Positions 1-10,514 of a stretch of 64,000 nucleotides of DNA are shown piece after piece. Source of the DNA: Pseudofrankia inefficax (lineage in GTDB: Bacteria > Actinomycetota > Actinomycetes > Frankiales > Frankiaceae); the NCBI RefSeq assembly GCF_000166135.1, contig NC_014666.1:6076001-6140000 (forward strand). Direction: 5' to 3'. Each line of letters begins with the position of its first letter. Positions within the stretch are counted from its first letter, which is position 1. Made by a program: the position numbers and the translations under genes. The notes under the pieces are model-generated. The model was not told where the DNA came from and ran no database searches. It saw nothing but the letters and a program-made list of their open reading frames with translations.

Positions 1-1
1 C

Positions 2-82
2 CCCCGCGACGACGCCACCGTCAAGGAGAACGTCGACAAGGTGAACGGTCTGACACAGGGGGTCGGACCAGTACCCGCCTGA
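2..82 (+). CDS. C-terminal end of an unidentified protein (5' truncated by window)
   Basis: The frame starting at base 2 is open from the window edge and ends at TGA 80-82, giving 26 residues (PRDDATVKENVDKVNGL, then TQGVGPVPA). The amino-acid composition looks coding, and the same ending recurs just downstream in a duplicated segment. Too little remains to name a family. It is on the same strand as the next gene, which starts 88 bases later, so the two may be co-transcribed. That is inference. Confidence 0.5.
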   Translation, partial: PRDDATVKENVDKVNGLTQGVGPVPA

Positions 83-147
83 CCCCACAGCACAACCAAC
101 GACGCGAACGGCCTGACACAGGGGGTCGGACCAGTCCCGGCCTGACC
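43..147 (+). repeat. Tandem duplication of a gene's 3' end including the stop codon
   Basis: Two 42-bp copies lie at 43-84 and 106-147, 63 bp apart, with three mismatches. Each encodes NGLTQGVGPVPA followed by TGA in the same frame, because 63 is a multiple of three. The second copy is therefore a spare C-terminus behind the first stop. It looks like a recent local duplication. No function is evident. Confidence 0.8.
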
Positions 148-170
148 GGGCCCTGAGCGCGCCGGAAGAG

Positions 171-1652
171 GTGACCGACCGGGTGGTCCAGCGCGGCGCG
201 GAGCGGGGCCGCCCGGACGGGCTCGACGCTGTCGTCGTCGGGGCCGGGCCCAATGGGCTGGTCGCGGCGGTGACGCTCGCCGAGGCCGGCTGGCGGGTGC
301 TGCTCGTGGAGGCGGCGGGCCGGCCGGGCGGCGGCCTGCGGACCGAGGAGCTGACGTTGCCGGGCTTCCGGCACGACGTCTGCGCCACCGTGCTGCCCCT
401 CGCCCTCGCCTCACCCGCGCTGCGCGGGTATGGCGAGGCCGACGGGGTGCGCTGGGCGCACCCGGCGGTTCCGCTCGCCCATCCGTTGGACGCGGGCCCG
501 GCGGCCCTGCTGCGCCGCGACCTCGCCACGACGGCCGCCGGTCTGGGCGGCACTGGCTGGCGGCGGCTGTTCGGGCCGCTCGTCGCCGCCGGCCCGCGGC
601 TCGCGGACGGGGTGCTGTCGCTGCTCGACCTCCCGCCGGCCGCTCCGCTGGCGCTCGCCGGGTACGGCGCCGCCGGGGCCTGGCCCGCGACCTGGCTGGC
701 CAGGGCAGCGCTGCGCGGTGATCGAGCAAGGGCACTGTTCGGTGGGCTGGCCGCGCATTCGATGCTCGACCTGGGCCGGCCGATCACCGCCGGGTACGGC
801 CTGCTGCTCGGCGTGCTCGCGCACCAGGTGGGCTGGCCGGTGGCGGTCGGCGGCTCGGCGACGGTCGCGGACGCGCTCGTCGCCCGGCTGCGCGCGCTGG
901 GCGGCGAGCTCGTCACCGACCACCCGGTCACGCGCCTCGCCGACCTGCCGCCGGCGCGGGCCGTGCTCCTCGATCTCACGCCCAAGCAGGTACTGCGGAT
1001 CGCCGGCGACGCGCTGCCGGCCGGCTACCGGGCCGCGCTGTCCCGCTACCGGTACGGGCCGGGCGTCTTCAAGGTCGACTGGGCGCTCGACGGCCCGGTG
1101 CCCTGGCGGGACCCGGCCGTCGGCGCGGCCGGCACCGTCCACCTCGGCGGCACCCTCGCCGAGGTCACCGCGGCCGAACGCGCGGTGGCCCGGGGCCGCC
1201 ATCCCGACCGGCCGTTCGTGCTGTTCGTCCAGGCCACGGTCGCCGACCCGACCAGGGCGCCGGCCGGGAAGCACACCGGCTGGGCCTACTGCCACGTCCC
1301 GCTCGGTTCGACCGTCGACCTGACCGGCGCGATCGAGGACCAGGTCGAGCGGTTCGCCCCCGGTTTCCGGGACCGCGTCCTCGCCCGGCACGTCATGGGC
1401 CCGGCCGCGCTGGAGGCGCACAACGCCAACGAGGTCGGCGGCGACATCGGCGGCGGCAGCGCCGACCTGCGCCAGCTGCTCGCCCGCCCGGTCCTGTCCC
1501 GCCGCCCCTGGGCGACCCCGCTGCCCGGCGTCTACCTGTGCTCCGCCGCGACCCCACCCGGCGCGGGCGCCCATGGCATGTCCGGCCACCACGCCGCCAC
1601 CCTGGCGCTGCGCCAGGCGGACCAGCCCGGGCCGGGCCGGCCGGGCGGATGA
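171..1652 (+). CDS. CrtI/phytoene-desaturase-like FAD-dependent oxidoreductase
   Basis: A 493-residue flavoprotein of the NAD(P)/FAD amine-oxidase/phytoene-desaturase superfamily. The N-terminus carries the Rossmann dinucleotide motif VVVGAGPNGLVAAVTLAEAG about residues 22-41, followed by the acidic end of beta-2 (LLVEAAGRPGG). The C-terminus has the second FAD-contact stretch ending in SGHHAA (about 475), typical of the group. The GTG start at 171 follows a GGAAGAG ribosome site. No other carotenoid genes are nearby, so a carotenoid substrate is not implied. Many actinobacterial relatives are uncharacterised. The downstream DUF5990 gene begins 7 bases after the stop, so the two probably form one transcript. 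Confidence 0.8.
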   Translation: MTDRVVQRGAERGRPDGLDAVVVGAGPNGLVAAVTLAEAGWRVLLVEAAGRPGGGLRTEELTLPGFRHDVCATVLPLALASPALRGYGEADGVRWAHPAVPLAHPLDAGPAALLRRDLATTAAGLGGTGWRRLFGPLVAAGPRLADGVLSLLDLPPAAPLALAGYGAAGAWPATWLARAALRGDRARALFGGLAAHSMLDLGRPITAGYGLLLGVLAHQVGWPVAVGGSATVADALVARLRALGGELVTDHPVTRLADLPPARAVLLDLTPKQVLRIAGDALPAGYRAALSRYRYGPGVFKVDWALDGPVPWRDPAVGAAGTVHLGGTLAEVTAAERAVARGRHPDRPFVLFVQATVADPTRAPAGKHTGWAYCHVPLGSTVDLTGAIEDQVERFAPGFRDRVLARHVMGPAALEAHNANEVGGDIGGGSADLRQLLARPVLSRRPWATPLPGVYLCSAATPPGAGAHGMSGHHAATLALRQADQPGPGRPGG

Positions 1653-1659
1653 TGGGACG

Positions 1660-2121
1660 GTGCTGATTCGGGTGGAGGGAACCGACCTGCCGGGGCGGCG
1701 CTGCGCCGGGCCGGCCGGGTCGGCGGACTACGAGAACATCCACGTCGCCGTGCAGCGGCGCGAGCGGCCGGCCGAGTTGCTCGACCCGGTCGCGGCAGAC
1801 GCCGCCACCGCGGTCTGGACGCTGGAGTGCACGGCCACGGTGACGCCCGGCGCCGTCGACCTGAAGGGCCGGTACGTCCAGGGCCGGCCGGGCGAACGGT
1901 TCATCTACCTCAACTGGGTCGCCGCCGACCCGGTGGGCGGCGGCTTCACGATGTTCCGCCGGGCCAAGCTGTGGCTGAACGCCGTCCCGGACGACGTACT
2001 CACGGCCGCGGTCCAGTCCGGCGTGCTCGTCGGACGCCTCGGCCTGACGGACGCCAAGGGCCACCCGACCTGCGCGTCGGTCCGTCCCCCGCAGATCACC
2101 TGGTCGGCGGCGACGGCCTGA
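1660..2121 (+). CDS. DUF5990 family protein
   Basis: A 153-residue protein starting at GTG 1660 (VLIRVEGTDLPGRRC). The frame is open further upstream, but that part overlaps the previous gene and does not resemble the family. Recognisable blocks are YENIHVAVQRR, VDLKGRYVQGRPGERFIYLNW, FTMFRRAKLWL and VGRLGLTDAKG, which I recall as the conserved core of DUF5990, a small actinobacterial family of unknown function. It is probably translated together with the upstream oxidoreductase. No membrane segment or catalytic motif is visible. Confidence 0.75.
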   Translation: MLIRVEGTDLPGRRCAGPAGSADYENIHVAVQRRERPAELLDPVAADAATAVWTLECTATVTPGAVDLKGRYVQGRPGERFIYLNWVAADPVGGGFTMFRRAKLWLNAVPDDVLTAAVQSGVLVGRLGLTDAKGHPTCASVRPPQITWSAATA

Positions 2122-2223
2122 CCGCCTCGCCCTGTGATCTCCGCCGCGATCGCGAACCCGCAAGCGATTGTGACTGACAGTACATTGAAGGCTCCTCGGC
2201 GCGGGGGCCTCTACGATCCGGTC

Positions 2224-4178
2224 ATGACCGTTCCCTCGGCCGATCTGGAGCTCGCCTCCCTGTTCCCGCCGGCGACGCGCGAGGCCTGGCAGAAGCTGGT
2301 GCTCGGCGTCCTGCGCAAGTCCGGAACCGCAGGTGAGCAGGCTCTCCCGGCCGACGCCGAGGCCCTCCTCTCGACCGCGAGCTACGACGGCTTCGCGATC
2401 CACCCGCTCTACACGGCGGAGGACACGCCCCCCGTCGAGGCCGGTCTGCCCGGTCACGCTCCGTTCGTCCGTGGCCGGCGGGCCGAGGGCGCGAACGTCG
2501 AGGGCTGGGATGTCCGGGCGCTGCACACCCACCCGGACGCGAAGGTGACGGCCGAGGCGATTCTCGACGACCTCGAGGGCGGGGCCACGTCGATCTGGCT
2601 GCGGCTGGCCGCCCCGTCGGCCGACTCCGGCGAGGTGCTCTCCGCCGAGGCGCTGCCGGACGTGCTGCGCGAGGTCTACCTCGACCTGGCACCCGTCGTG
2701 CTGGACACCGGTGGCGACGCGGTGACGACGACCGCCGCCGCGGACGTGCTGCTCGCGCTCGCCGGAGTGCGCGGGGTGGCGCCCTCGGCGGTGCGGGCGA
2801 CGCTCGGCGCCGACCCGCTCGGCTTCGCCGCCCGCACCGGGCTCGGCGGCGACAAGCTCACGGCACACCTGGACGAGGCGTCCCGGCTGGCCCAGCGTGT
2901 CGCGGCCGACTACGCGGGCGTCCGGACCTTCGTCGTCGACGCGACGCCGTACCACGACGCGGGCGGCAGCGACGCGCAGGAGCTGGGTGCCTCGCTCGCG
3001 ACCGGCGTCGCCTACCTGCGCGCGCTGACCGGGTCGTCCCGGGCGGCCGGCGAGGAGGCGGGCGCGCTCGACGTCGCCGGGGCGCTCGCGCAGCTGGAGT
3101 TCCGGTACGCGGCCACCGCCGACCAGTTCGCCACGATCGCCAAGCTGCGCGCCGCCCGGCTGCTGTGGGCCCGGGTCGCCGAGGTCTGCGGCGCGGCCGG
3201 CGCCGACCGGGCGCAGCACCAGCACGCGGTCACCTCGTCGGCGATGATGACGCGCCGCGACCCGTACGTGAACCTGCTGCGCACCACGATCGCCGCCTTC
3301 GCGGCCAGTGTGGGCGGCGCGGACGCCGTCACCGTGCTGCCGTTCGACGACCGGCTCGGGCTGCCGGACGGCACCTCGCGCCGGCTGGCCCGCAACATCC
3401 AGGCGCTGCTGCATGACGAGTCGAGCCTCGCCCGGGTGATCGACCCGGCGGGGGGCTCGTGGTTCGTCGAGTCGCTGACCGCGGAGCTGGCCGAGGCCGC
3501 GTGGGCGTTCTTCACCGAGATCGAGCGGGCCGGCGGGATGGCGGCGGCGCTCGCGAGCGGGCTGGTCGCCGAGCGGATCGACGCGACCTGGGCGCGGCGC
3601 CGGGAGGACCTGGCGCTGCGCCGGGCCCCGCTGACCGGCATCAGCGAGTTCCCCAACGTCGCCGAGACGCTGCCGGAGCGGTCCCCGGCCCCGGCGCGGG
3701 CGGCCGCGCCCGGCGGGCTGCCCGTCCGGCACTACGACGACGACTACGAGGCGCTGCGGGCCAGGTCGGACGCCCACCTGGCCGCGACCGGTGCCCGGCC
3801 GGTGGCCTTCCTCGCGACGATCGGGCCGCTGGCGACGTTCACGCCGCGGGCCACGTTCGCGGCGAACCTCTTCCAGGCCGGCGGGCTGGAGACCCCCGCC
3901 GCCGGCCCCGGCGACGACCCGGCCGCGATCGCCGCCGCCTTCACGGCGTCCGGGGCGAAGATCGCCTGCCTGTGCTCGTCGGACAAGATCTACGCGGCGA
4001 GCGCCGCGCCCGTCGCCGCCGCGCTCAAGGCGGCCGGCGCGACGCACGTCTGGCTCGCCGGCAAGCCGGGTGACCGGGCCGACTCCGACGCGGCCGCCGG
4101 CATCGACGGTTACGTAGCCACCGGCGGCGATGCCGTCGACGTCCTTCGCACCGCGCTCACGAAGGCCGAGGTCGCCTG

Positions 4179-4179
<1 letters not shown>
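2224..4179 (+). CDS. mutA: Methylmalonyl-CoA mutase small (beta) subunit
   Basis: A 651-residue non-catalytic partner of adenosylcobalamin-dependent methylmalonyl-CoA mutase, which interconverts L-methylmalonyl-CoA and succinyl-CoA in propionate and odd-chain metabolism. The N-terminal TIM-barrel region is conserved ([47 protein letters not shown]). The C-terminal flavodoxin-like domain lacks the cobalamin DxHxxG motif (it reads [12 protein letters not shown]), as expected for the small subunit. ATG 2224 is chosen over an upstream in-frame codon because family N-termini begin here ([16 protein letters not shown]). The stop overlaps the mutB start by one base (TGATG), which indicates translational coupling. 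Confidence 0.95.
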
Positions 4180-6413
<2,234 letters not shown>

Positions 6414-6451
6414 GCCTGGCCGCCGACCCGGCCTGACTTGGTGATCTACCG

Positions 6452-7540
6452 GTGACGGAGGTTCTCGCCCGCGTGCCACGGCCCGAACCTGGCCAGCCCG
6501 AAGCTGGCTCCCAGGTGCCAGCCCGCCGTCCCGTCGACGTCGACGCCTACGCCGAAGGGGTGCTGGCGAACAACAGGACCATGGTCGCGCGGGCGATCAC
6601 GCTGGTCGAGTCCAGCCGGGCCGACCACCGGGCCGCGGCCCAGGCCCTGCTGGTGAAGCTGTTGCCGCACACGGGGAAGGCCCGGCGGGTCGGCATCACG
6701 GGTGTCCCCGGCGTCGGCAAGTCGACGTTCATCGACGCGCTCGGCACGATGCTGACCGGTCAGGGCCACCGCGTCGCGGTGCTCGCCGTCGACCCCTCGT
6801 CGACCCGCACCGGCGGCAGCATCCTCGGCGACAAGACCCGGATGGCCGACCTCGCGATCGACCCGAACGCCTTCATCCGGCCGTCGCCGACCGCCGGCAC
6901 CCTCGGCGGCGTCGCCAAGGCCACCCGCGAGGCGATCGTCATCATGGAGGCCGCCGGCTACGACGTCGTGCTGGTCGAGACCGTCGGCGTCGGCCAGTCG
7001 GAGACGACGGTCGCCGACATGGTCGACACCTTCCTGTTCCTGACCCTCGCCCGCACCGGCGACCAGCTCCAGGGCATCAAGAAGGGCGTCCTGGAGATCG
7101 CCGATGTGATCACCGTGAACAAGGCCGACGGGCCGCACCTGATCGACGCGCAGCGGGCCGCCCGGGAGCTCGCCGGCGCGCTGCGGATGCTGCGCGCCCC
7201 CGACGACGGCTGGCGCGCCCCCGTGCTGACCTGCTCGGCGATCGAGAAGACCGGCCTGGCCGGGGTCTGGGAGCAGGTCGTCGCCCACCAGGACATGCTC
7301 GACGCCGCCGGCCTCCTCGCCGCCCGCCGCCGCCGCCAGCAGGTCGACTGGACCTGGGCGATGGTGCACGACCGGCTGCTCACCGACCTGCACACGCACG
7401 CATCGGTCCGCGCGCTCGCCCCCGACCTGGAGCGCCAGGTCCGCGACGGCACCCTCACCCCGAGCCTCGCCGCCGACGCCCTGCTCGCCGCCTACGGCAC
7501 CGACGGCACCGACCGCTCGACACAGCAGGCGGCCCTTTAG
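6452..7540 (+). CDS. meaB: MeaB/MMAA-type G-protein chaperone of methylmalonyl-CoA mutase
   Basis: A 362-residue P-loop GTPase of the G3E MeaB/ArgK group that protects and reloads mutase with adenosylcobalamin. Visible motifs are the Walker A GITGVPGVGKST (about residues 84-95), AVDPSSTRTGGSILGDKTRM, the switch segment VLVETVGVGQSE, and NKAD for guanine recognition. The start is a GTG at 6452 with a poor ribosome site, so the exact N-terminus is uncertain by a few codons. Its position directly after mutA-mutB supports the role. Confidence 0.95.
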   Translation: MTEVLARVPRPEPGQPEAGSQVPARRPVDVDAYAEGVLANNRTMVARAITLVESSRADHRAAAQALLVKLLPHTGKARRVGITGVPGVGKSTFIDALGTMLTGQGHRVAVLAVDPSSTRTGGSILGDKTRMADLAIDPNAFIRPSPTAGTLGGVAKATREAIVIMEAAGYDVVLVETVGVGQSETTVADMVDTFLFLTLARTGDQLQGIKKGVLEIADVITVNKADGPHLIDAQRAARELAGALRMLRAPDDGWRAPVLTCSAIEKTGLAGVWEQVVAHQDMLDAAGLLAARRRRQQVDWTWAMVHDRLLTDLHTHASVRALAPDLERQVRDGTLTPSLAADALLAAYGTDGTDRSTQQAAL

Positions 7541-7544
7541 CCGC

Positions 7545-8906
7545 TCACGCCGGCTGGTAGGTCTTGTGGAAGGCCTCGACGAGCGTGACCCAGTTGGCCG
7601 ACGGCACCAGCTCGCCGGTCTGCGTGTGCTTGATACACGTGTCGCTGGCGAACGCGCGGTGCTCGTACACGGCGAGCCCTCCCTTGTCGGCGGGGAAGGC
7701 GCCCATGCCGTAGTACGTCGACTTGTCCTCGGCGCTCGTGGGGAACTCGTCCAGATGTGCGCGTTCCCGGCCTCGGATTCCCGGTGGCGGCGACGCGAGG
7801 TCCTTGGGGAGAGCCGCTCCCTTGTCGGCTGCCTGGCGCCCGTCAAGGACGCTGGCGCACCAGTCCTGGTACAAGGGGCCGCCATCAGTCAGATGCCAGT
7901 GGTCGACCTTCGTGCTGGTGTCGCGCACGCCGTCCTTCCAGCCGGTGCCCTTCCGGCTGACGGGTACCGGCTGAAGCCGGTCCTCGAGTGGGTCCGCACG
8001 GTAGGGAACGACCATCAGGATGAAGTTCCGGCTCCAGCTCAGGTCGGGCCACAGCACGTCACGCAGCACGTCCTTAGTGATCCCCGCCCGCAGCCGTTCC
8101 GGGATGAGCCGGAACATCGCGTAGAAGTCCGTGCGGTGGAGAATCTCGTACAGGGACTTGGGCGCGTCCCGGTTGACCGCGACCCGGCAGATGTCTCCGC
8201 GGCCCGTCTTCAGGGGAGCGCTCCCCTTGTATTTCAGCGAGGCGAGGTACGGGCTGTCCCACTCGAAGACCCGCCACAGGTCGTGGTCGCGGGGCAGCCC
8301 CGGGCGCCCCTCCTCGTCGACGGCATAGTACGGAATGTCGTAGACGAAAGACTTGAGGAGAAAGTAGTGGCAGGCGGCGAGGAATCCGTCCATCTCCGGG
8401 CTGCCGGCCACCTCCGGACTGATGCTGTGCTCCTTGAACCGAAGCGCGGCCATTTGGCGCAGCGACGTCAGCGTTTCCACGGTCACCAGCGCGCCGGTAT
8501 TCGCCAACGCGGTGGTCAGGAAGCGGCGCATCGCCGGCAGCGCGACGCCTACCGTGACCTGCGGCTTGGCCGCGAAGTCGAGATTCTTGACGACCATTGA
8601 CCCCGTTTTTACCCAGGTGCCTTTCTCGAATGTCTGCGTATCCCTGAACCTCACGACGCCCGCGTTTCCGCGGGCCTCCCTGGCGAGCGCCGTGGCCAGG
8701 ATCTGGGCTGTCGCCGCCGCTTGGCGTGCCGTGTTCAGGTCCTTGCAGGGCGCCGTGACGAACTCCAGTTCCGCCCACCGGGGGTCCTCATAGGTCTCGT
8801 CACCTTCCAGGGTGACCAGACCGTCGTCCGACTTCCAGGCGACCTCACGCGGGCGCACTCCGTCGACGAAGTTGTTGCCGTTCGTCTGCAGCTCGAACCC
8901 GAACAC
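7545..8906 (-). CDS. Unrecognised protein, possibly distantly amidoligase/GCS-like
   Basis: A 453-residue protein. I choose GTG 8906 because a GGGGGAG ribosome site (8911-8917) sits four bases upstream. The frame runs 28 codons further but that part looks non-coding. The N-terminus VFGFELQTNG followed by AELEFVTAP weakly recalls the opening strands of glutamate-cysteine-ligase-like amidoligases (GFE, later E-VT-P). I cannot find a full ATP site, so this is a hint only. The rest is a soluble, mixed alpha/beta protein without membrane segments or repeats. It converges on meaB and is divergent from an HNH gene. Its lower GC and AAG/GAA use suggest an accessory gene. Confidence 0.6.
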   Translation of the reverse strand: MFGFELQTNGNNFVDGVRPREVAWKSDDGLVTLEGDETYEDPRWAELEFVTAPCKDLNTARQAAATAQILATALAREARGNAGVVRFRDTQTFEKGTWVKTGSMVVKNLDFAAKPQVTVGVALPAMRRFLTTALANTGALVTVETLTSLRQMAALRFKEHSISPEVAGSPEMDGFLAACHYFLLKSFVYDIPYYAVDEEGRPGLPRDHDLWRVFEWDSPYLASLKYKGSAPLKTGRGDICRVAVNRDAPKSLYEILHRTDFYAMFRLIPERLRAGITKDVLRDVLWPDLSWSRNFILMVVPYRADPLEDRLQPVPVSRKGTGWKDGVRDTSTKVDHWHLTDGGPLYQDWCASVLDGRQAADKGAALPKDLASPPPGIRGRERAHLDEFPTSAEDKSTYYGMGAFPADKGGLAVYEHRAFASDTCIKHTQTGELVPSANWVTLVEAFHKTYQPA

Positions 8907-9066
8907 CGCGCTCCCCCAGCCTGTCGCAGGACCCGCCGGCCGCGGGTGCCGGATGACCGTATGGCGAGCGACCGGGCGCCTGAGCCGCAACCGTCACGAT
9001 GGACAACGTTCGCCCGGACGAGTCACCAGATGACCGAAATGCGCAGTCACGCCACACCGCCGCGGC

Positions 9067-9387
9067 GTGGACGTCTCGACGTCAAGCCGCGTGGGAGGCA
9101 CCTACCTGCTGTCCGACTCGGAGTACGCCGCAGCAGTCCTCGCGGGCACGCTGCGAGTCGCGAAGCGGCTGGTCGTGGCGCCGGGGCAGCGCGACTCCCG
9201 CGCAATCCCGGCCGCTGTGAAAGCCGCCGTCTGGCAGCGCGACGGCGGCGCCTGCACTCAGTGCCGCGCGACCGAGTACCTCGAGTTCGACCACGTCATT
9301 CCGCACAGCCTCGGCGGCGCCACCAGCATCAACAACCTCCAGCTCCTGTGCCGCCGCTGCAACCAGGAAAAGGGCGCCCGTATTTAA
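9067..9387 (+). CDS. Small HNH endonuclease domain protein
   Basis: A 106-residue protein with a C-terminal HNH nuclease fold: CTQC zinc cysteines, YLEFDHVIPHSLGGATSINN (the His core DH), then LLCRRCNQEKGARI with the second CxxC. This is the standard single-domain HNH seen in phages, mobile elements and defence loci. The start is uncertain: GTG 9067 and GTG 9091 are both in frame and neither has a clear ribosome site. Its stop lies two bases from the end of the convergent methyltransferase gene. Confidence 0.75.
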   Translation: MDVSTSSRVGGTYLLSDSEYAAAVLAGTLRVAKRLVVAPGQRDSRAIPAAVKAAVWQRDGGACTQCRATEYLEFDHVIPHSLGGATSINNLQLLCRRCNQEKGARI

Positions 9388-9389
9388 GG

Positions 9390-10163
9390 TCAGGCGAGCT
9401 TGCGCCACAGGGAGATGTGGCTGCCGCTGGTGTTGGTGAAGGGCTCGCCGGACCAGGTGCCAAAGCGGGCCTCCAGCGTCAGGCCGGCGAGGGCGGCCAT
9501 CAGATCGAGCTCGGCGGGGAAGGCGTAGCGCAGGTTGACCGGGTACGTCTCGATCCCGCGGGGGCTCAGGACGACGTGGTTGGCGCGGACCGTCTGGGCG
9601 TTGCGGTCATGGACCGCCGCGGTGAGGCGGGACTCGTCGCCCTCGATCCTGTCCGTGCTGAACCGGGTGCCTCGGGCGAAAAGGCTCTGGTCGGGCACGA
9701 ACGCCTGGACCACGAAGGCCGCGCCGGGCGCGAGCACCTCGGAGGCTGCCGCGAACACCCGTACCTGCTCGGCCTGGGTCGGCAGCGCGAACAGCGTGTT
9801 GAACACGACGTAGACAAGGCTGACGTCGCCCGACGTGCCCGCCGCCTCGGCGAGCACGGCCGGATCGCCGAAATCCCCGAACGTCACCGGGATATCCGCG
9901 CCACCCGGCTTGGCCCACAGGCGCGCGACCATGCGCTCGGACGCGTCGACGCCAGCCACCTTGACCCCGGCCGCGGCAAGCGGCAGGGCGACGCGGCCCG
10001 TGCCTATTCCCAGCTCCAGCGCCTGCCCGCCCTTGGCCGTCTTGGCGAGTAGCTCGACGGCGGCGGGCAGTGCCTCATCCAGACCCTCGTACCAGTGGTC
10101 ATACACGTCGGCGATGCGGTCGCCGTACTCGGCGGGCGCCCACCCGCCGAAAGGTTCGCCCAT
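9390..10163 (-). CDS. Class I SAM-dependent methyltransferase
   Basis: A 257-residue protein starting at ATG 10163 (MGEPFGGWAPAEYGDRIADVYDHWYEG). The SAM-binding motif I is ALELGIGTGRVALPLA (about residues 49-64), followed by the acidic ribose-binding residue in VAGVDAS and motif II around GDVSLVYVVFNTLFALP. It resembles small-molecule methyltransferases of the Methyltransf_25 type. The substrate is unknown. It is convergent with the HNH gene, with a two-base gap. Confidence 0.8.
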   Translation of the reverse strand: MGEPFGGWAPAEYGDRIADVYDHWYEGLDEALPAAVELLAKTAKGGQALELGIGTGRVALPLAAAGVKVAGVDASERMVARLWAKPGGADIPVTFGDFGDPAVLAEAAGTSGDVSLVYVVFNTLFALPTQAEQVRVFAAASEVLAPGAAFVVQAFVPDQSLFARGTRFSTDRIEGDESRLTAAVHDRNAQTVRANHVVLSPRGIETYPVNLRYAFPAELDLMAALAGLTLEARFGTWSGEPFTNTSGSHISLWRKLA

Positions 10164-10514
10164 GCTCAGGGAGCCTGCCAGCCGCCTCCGATCACCGCAC
10201 CCCATTTTCCCGCCGACCACCGCGAACGCCGCCGGCCAGACCCAGGCGATCCATCATGGCCGGCCGCCCCCCCCCGGCCGGGTTCGAGCCGTCATATGGC
10301 GCATGCGAAAGGCGCGAGGACGCCCTACCAAGGGCTCGATCGTCGATCTTCTGGCGCGCGGGCCTCAATGTGCGGCGCGGCGATACCGTCGCCGGCCCCA
10401 GTGCCCCCAGCCGAGGCTGGCGGCGGGCTGACGGTTGTGTTGCAAGTAGTGGACGAGGGCCTCGAGATAGGCGTTGCCGGTCCGGCGCGTTCCCTGGCGG
10501 GCCGGGTCGCGGGG
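10164..10514. other. Intergenic, no gene seen
   Basis: This 351-bp stretch lies between two minus-strand genes. Frames crossing it are shadows of the neighbours or lack family-like sequence. A run of nine cytosines is at about 10268-10276. I see no RNA gene or clear terminator. Confidence 0.4.

Noticed and set aside
1393-4047. 884-codon minus-strand open frame
   Set aside because: Shadow of mutA and its neighbours; high GC removes stops on the opposite strand.
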